From: Euperipatoides rowelli
Taxonomy: Eukaryota; Onychophora; Udeonychophora; Euonychophora; Peripatopsidae
DNA: 10,424 nucleotides
Direction: 5' to 3' (one strand)
NCBI GenBank assembly: GCA_003024985.2
Contig: PXIH01S0009761.1
The stretch's first letter is position 1; the number at the start of each line of letters is the position of its first letter. The notes beneath the pieces are model-generated. The model was not told where the DNA came from. It was given only the letters and a program-made list of their open reading frames with translations, and ran no database searches. Position numbers and translations under genes: made by a program. Below, piece by piece: positions 7,724 to 10,424 of the stretch.

Positions 7724-8409
7724 AGTATATTAGTACAAAAAAGTGCAGACTATATTAATAAATTAGCTCTTTTTCAGTAGGGAAATGTTACATTGTAAGA
7801 AAAAAATGTCTTTTATTTTGACACACCAGTCATTGTAGCATTACAAAGCTAACCAATTCTTAAAGTGATATTTTATTTTTGATTATTGGTAGTTTTGATA
7901 CAAAAATTTTTGATCAATAAACTGGTAGCTTTTTTGATTAAAACTTGTCAGAGTTAAAAGCATCTTATCATGCTAATTATTATCTTAGTCTTTTTTTTTT
8001 AAAAAAAAAAACAAAACAAAAATGCTCTGGTTCAATTATAAAAAATAATTACTTGATTGGGTTTTTTTTAATTGGTTAATGAGTTGAGCAATAAATTAGT
8101 TCTTTAAATGACATGCAATTTTCTTAATTTAATGTGATGTTATAAATTCGTCATGTGACTGTTTTTTGTTTTCTACTTAACATAGTCACATGCTTTATAT
8201 GTGCTGCCATATATTAAAAGAATTTTGTTTGAGATTCTTTTACTTTGGTCTTAATGTATAATTTATTTTTTCCTCCATTTTTTATTTTGTATTGCTTTAA
8301 CAAAAATGGCTTCCAAATATTGAAGTTAAATTAAATTGGTCTGATTTCGTGATAAATTGAAAATGGCTGAAGATATTAGCTTTAAAATTTCTTGACATTT
8401 TAAGTATAA
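7724..8409. other. AT-rich DNA without recognisable gene
   Basis: AT-rich, with a T9-A11 junction at about 7991-8010. AAAATGGCTTCC (near 8303) and AAAATGGCTGAAG (near 8361) resemble the AAAATGG elements at the left of the window. I could not recognise the N-terminal endonuclease residues expected just upstream of the LINE fragment at 8410, so the LINE appears 5'-truncated here. Confidence 0.45.
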
Positions 8410-8716
8410 CATTCAGATGGAGTATCCTTTGTCATTGATGAATCCTTATATGATGATGATATTAAAGGCTATAAAAAATATAACGCTGGTGATTTCATCC
8501 TCATTGGTGATTTCAACATTCCCGATATTAACTGGATATCAAACGCTTCTAGTTAGGTCTTTCACAGGTCATAAACAAACACGTTCTAGAGGTACAAGCA
8601 GTTCTTTGCTTGATTTAGCCTTAGTGTCTAACCATTATATATTTTCTTACCTAAAATCTTATAATCCAATTGGAAACAGTGATCATTTGATCATTGGTCT
8701 TAAAATTACTATCTAA
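8410..8716 (+). pseudogene. LINE AP-type endonuclease domain, C-terminal half (frameshifted)
   Basis: The frame from 8410 to the TAG at 8554-8556 reads GVSFVIDESLYDDDIKGYKK and then GDFILIGDFNIPDINW. The latter is the conserved 'GDFNxPxxxW' motif of apurinic/apyrimidinic-type endonucleases in LINEs, whose aspartate and asparagine lie in the active site. A shift of one frame near 8555 continues with TRSRGTSSSLLDLALVSNHY (the usual 'SLLDLxLxS' block) and then NPIGNSDHLIIGLKI, containing the catalytic 'SDH' motif, ending at the stop 8714-8716. The enzyme nicks target DNA to prime reverse transcription. The N-terminal half of the domain is missing. Domain identity is very secure; the gene is clearly dead. 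Confidence 0.88.
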
Positions 8717-8741
8717 TTACCAAATAAACCTGTTTTTTTTT

Positions 8742-9241
8742 TTGGAGAAGAAATATTATATTGATTTTGCAAAAACTAACTTTGAAATTCTTTCAGTTGA
8801 TTTATTAAAAATTGATCTCCCCAATGCAATATGATAATATAATAAAACTACAAGACCTATTAGGAATTCATTCCCGCAGATTTGAAAAAAATCCCAACAA
8901 ATTATTTGGCCTATTTCTAAAAAGATCTATAAAAAATAAATGGATGTCTAATGACAAGAAATGATAAAAGATTGCAAAAATATATTTCCTGAAATATAGT
9001 AAAAACAAAAATGACATTATGAAAACTGTAAAAAAGCTTGAAATAGCCAAAGATCACAATTAACAAAAATCGTAATACAAATTTATTAAAATATAAATCT
9101 GATATAAATTATATATTTATCAGACATATTAAAAATAACAATTATATCCCAATATTCATAAAAAAATAAAAATAAACAGGAAAGACAATTCTTACAAATG
9201 CATTTTGAGAATTCATCTAAATAAATCGTACAATAATAAAT
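8742..9241 (+). pseudogene. LINE endonuclease-to-RT linker region (decayed)
   Basis: Between the endonuclease and RT parts, short open stretches in shifting frames look like the usual basic linker of LINE ORF2. KKYYIDFAKTNFEILSVDLL runs from 8748 to the stop at 8832. RRFEKNPNKLFGLFLKRSIK and KNKWMSNDKK run within 8848-8964, where 'WMSND' resembles the common 'PW(M/F)(T/N)xE(I/L)' block. After 8965 only scattered matches remain (LKYKSDINYIFIRHIKNNNY near 9090). The assignment depends on position between two secure domains rather than on strong motifs. Confidence 0.55.
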
Positions 9242-9654
9242 TATCAGACAATTGATTTAAACAATATGAATTCTACATATAATATGGTAACCCATGAAGA
9301 ACTCCACTCGGTAATTAAATGTGTTAAGAATGACAATGCCATAGGGTCAGGCAGCCTTTCATATATTATACTTAAAAATTGCATGGAAGTTTTTGTAAAC
9401 TTCATTCATTCATTTCAACATAGCAAATGGAGTTTTGTTAGATGAATGGAAAAGTGGAATTGTTAGTAAAAAAAAAGTTTCAAAACAAAAGATAGATAAT
9501 TATAGTCGAAGAATAACTGTGAAACACCTGTTAACAGGTTATGTTCTGTTTATACGTCCATGCTTCTGACAATATATTTCTTTTTATTCATTACAATCAA
9601 GTCAAATTAGTTGATCCTCAGCAATTTACCCTTAAAATATGTATTCTAATCTAA
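9242..9654 (+). pseudogene. LINE reverse transcriptase, N-terminal fingers region (frameshifted)
   Basis: The first frame (9242 to the stop at 9443-9445) has VTHEELHSVIKCVKNDNAIG and then SGSLSYIILKNC, matching the LINE pattern 'EE...I..LK..KA.G.D.I....LK'. The next frame (9414-9569) has NIANGVLLDEWKSGIVSKKK, then SKQKIDNYSRRITV, matching 'G..P.EWK...V.PI.KKG....NYRPI'. A third frame (9583-9654) has FIHYNQVKLVDPQQFTLK, matching '....L...QFGF'. Homology stops near 9654, before the palm with the catalytic aspartates. Two frameshifts in 400 bp show long decay. The missing palm and thumb are exactly what is found inverted at 3229-4256. Confidence 0.85.
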
Positions 9655-9871
9655 ATAAAATATCACAAAAATGAATAAATTAGGCTATTACTAACGTAAG
9701 TTGACCTACTTATTTTGTTTTCAGGGGGGGGGGAGTATTTATGACTACCTTAGTCAATTCTTTCATTTACTTCTATACTAAGGAAAATAGTTTTATTTAT
9801 ATACATATTTTTTTTTTTTTAAATTAACATTTTCTAAGTAGAAATTTGAATTTTATTTTGGCTAGTAATCA
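9655..9871. other. AT-rich DNA without recognisable gene
   Basis: Contains a G10 run at 9724-9733 and a T-tract near 9810-9820. The expected continuation of the LINE (RT palm) is not detectable here. Confidence 0.45.
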
Positions 9872-10006
9872 TTAAAGGGGTTCTTCTAATATAACGGGGC
9901 CAATATCAGATGATGCGGAGTCACTATTTTCATCAGCTAAATCTCAAAATCATATGGACTAATTGCTTTTAAATACTTGTACAGAATCATTATCAAATTC
10001 ATCCAT
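9872..10006 (-). pseudogene. Acidic coding-like remnant, unknown
   Basis: In one minus-strand frame an ATG (10004-10006) starts MDEFDNDSVQVFKSN. After three stops within six codons, the same frame continues DLADENSDSASSDIGP and VILEEPL up to a stop at 9872-9874. About 15 bp further along the minus strand is an AATAAA word. The aspartate, glutamate and serine content and the higher GC around the second part differ from the AT-driven peptides nearby. Acidic serine-rich leaders occur at the start of some transposases, but I recognise no family. It may be chance. Confidence 0.15.
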
Positions 10007-10424
10007 TGTGCTATTATGGTCCAATTTGTTTAAAAAAAAAAAATTAAAACAAACTTTACTACAAGTGGAACAGCACCCTATTTAAAGCATAAATACTGGG
10101 ATATACAGTAGCCTACAGTTAATCTGACTAAAAAAAAATTTAAAACCTTTTTGTAATTTCAAACAGAGGACAGGAATATTCTTCAAGTTTATCTTTAAAT
10201 AATTTTTTTTATTCATCTTAAATTTATTTTTCCAGTGGAATTTTGTTTTTAGTCATTGTCTTTGAAAATTAATAATAAAAAAACAAACATTTCATTTGAC
10301 CTTTAAATAAGGGTATTTACAGTATGTAATAGCCTACTAGGCCTATATTTGATTTAATTTTAATTTTGTACATTTTTTAATAAATTATGTTGGATGAAAA
10401 CCACTTAAAAAAAAAATTAATATT
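10007..10424. other. AT-rich DNA without recognisable gene
   Basis: AT-rich to the end of the window, with several A/T tracts of 8-11 bases and TAGCCTA-type words at about 10111 and 10332. No gene, repeat unit or terminus is supported. Confidence 0.5.

Noticed and set aside
8417-8550. N-terminal part of the 99-codon plus frame beginning MEYPLSLMNP
   Set aside because: In this part the endonuclease homology lies in a different frame (8410-8556); only the part after about 8555 is the real coding frame.
8868-9050. 60-codon minus-strand open frame
   Set aside because: Antisense to the LINE linker region; hydrophobic composition arises from A-rich codons on the other strand.
1898-9701. 13-mer ACTTACGTTAGTA at 1898-1910 and inverted at 9689-9701
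   Set aside because: One shared 13-mer between strands is near chance expectation in 10 kb of skewed sequence, and the similarity does not extend.
9689-9724. TACTAAC, GTAAGT and TTTTCAG words resembling a tiny intron
   Set aside because: The implied intron would be about 30 nt, too short for metazoan splicing, and no exons flank it.

Overview
This window looks like intergenic DNA from an AT-rich metazoan genome, most likely an invertebrate. The evidence is long A/T tracts, no bacterial-style gene packing, no open reading frame long enough to be an intact gene, and several decayed eukaryotic transposable elements. Scattered single N bases near the left end and one at about 2741 suggest a draft assembly. 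The species cannot be fixed from the sequence.

The only protein-coding signal I can defend belongs to dead transposable elements. (1) A non-LTR retrotransposon (LINE) with an AP-type endonuclease and a reverse transcriptase (RT) is present as two complementary pieces. The 3' half (RT palm with an intact FADD box, thumb, C-terminus) is on the minus strand at about 3229-4256. The 5' half (endonuclease, linker, RT fingers) is on the plus strand at about 8410-9654. Both carry many frameshifts and stops. (2) A 466-bp deletion derivative of a hAT DNA transposon lies at 7250-7715. It has recognisable termini, an 8-bp target duplication matching at 7 of 8 positions, and a broken transposase fragment on the minus strand. 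(3) A 905-bp element at 6071-6975 is bounded by perfect 14-bp inverted repeats. It sits inside, and splits, a degenerate GAT-rich repeat field (5545-6070 and 6976-7140).

Layout from left to right: a GC-richer segment with Ns (1-150) that may be the edge of an exon or repeat; AT-rich DNA; a promoter-like cluster with a duplicated CCAATCAC block (1259-1435); AT-rich DNA; an (ATC)5-bounded GC-richer island (2202-2290); AT-rich DNA; the LINE 3' half; a GC-rich segment with C10 tracts and a direct repeat (4311-4690); AT-rich DNA; a 96-bp near-perfect hairpin (5361-5456); the GAT-rich field with the inserted TIR element; the hAT remnant; AT-rich DNA; the LINE 5' half; and an AT-rich right end with a weak acidic coding-like remnant on the minus strand (9872-10006).

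Nothing here forms an operon or pathway. The sequence tells a history of nested and rearranged insertions. The points most worth checking are the relationship of the two LINE halves, the unclassified TIR element, the long hairpin, and a possible 41-nt first exon with a consensus splice donor inside the LINE remnant. I found no well-supported undescribed functional system.
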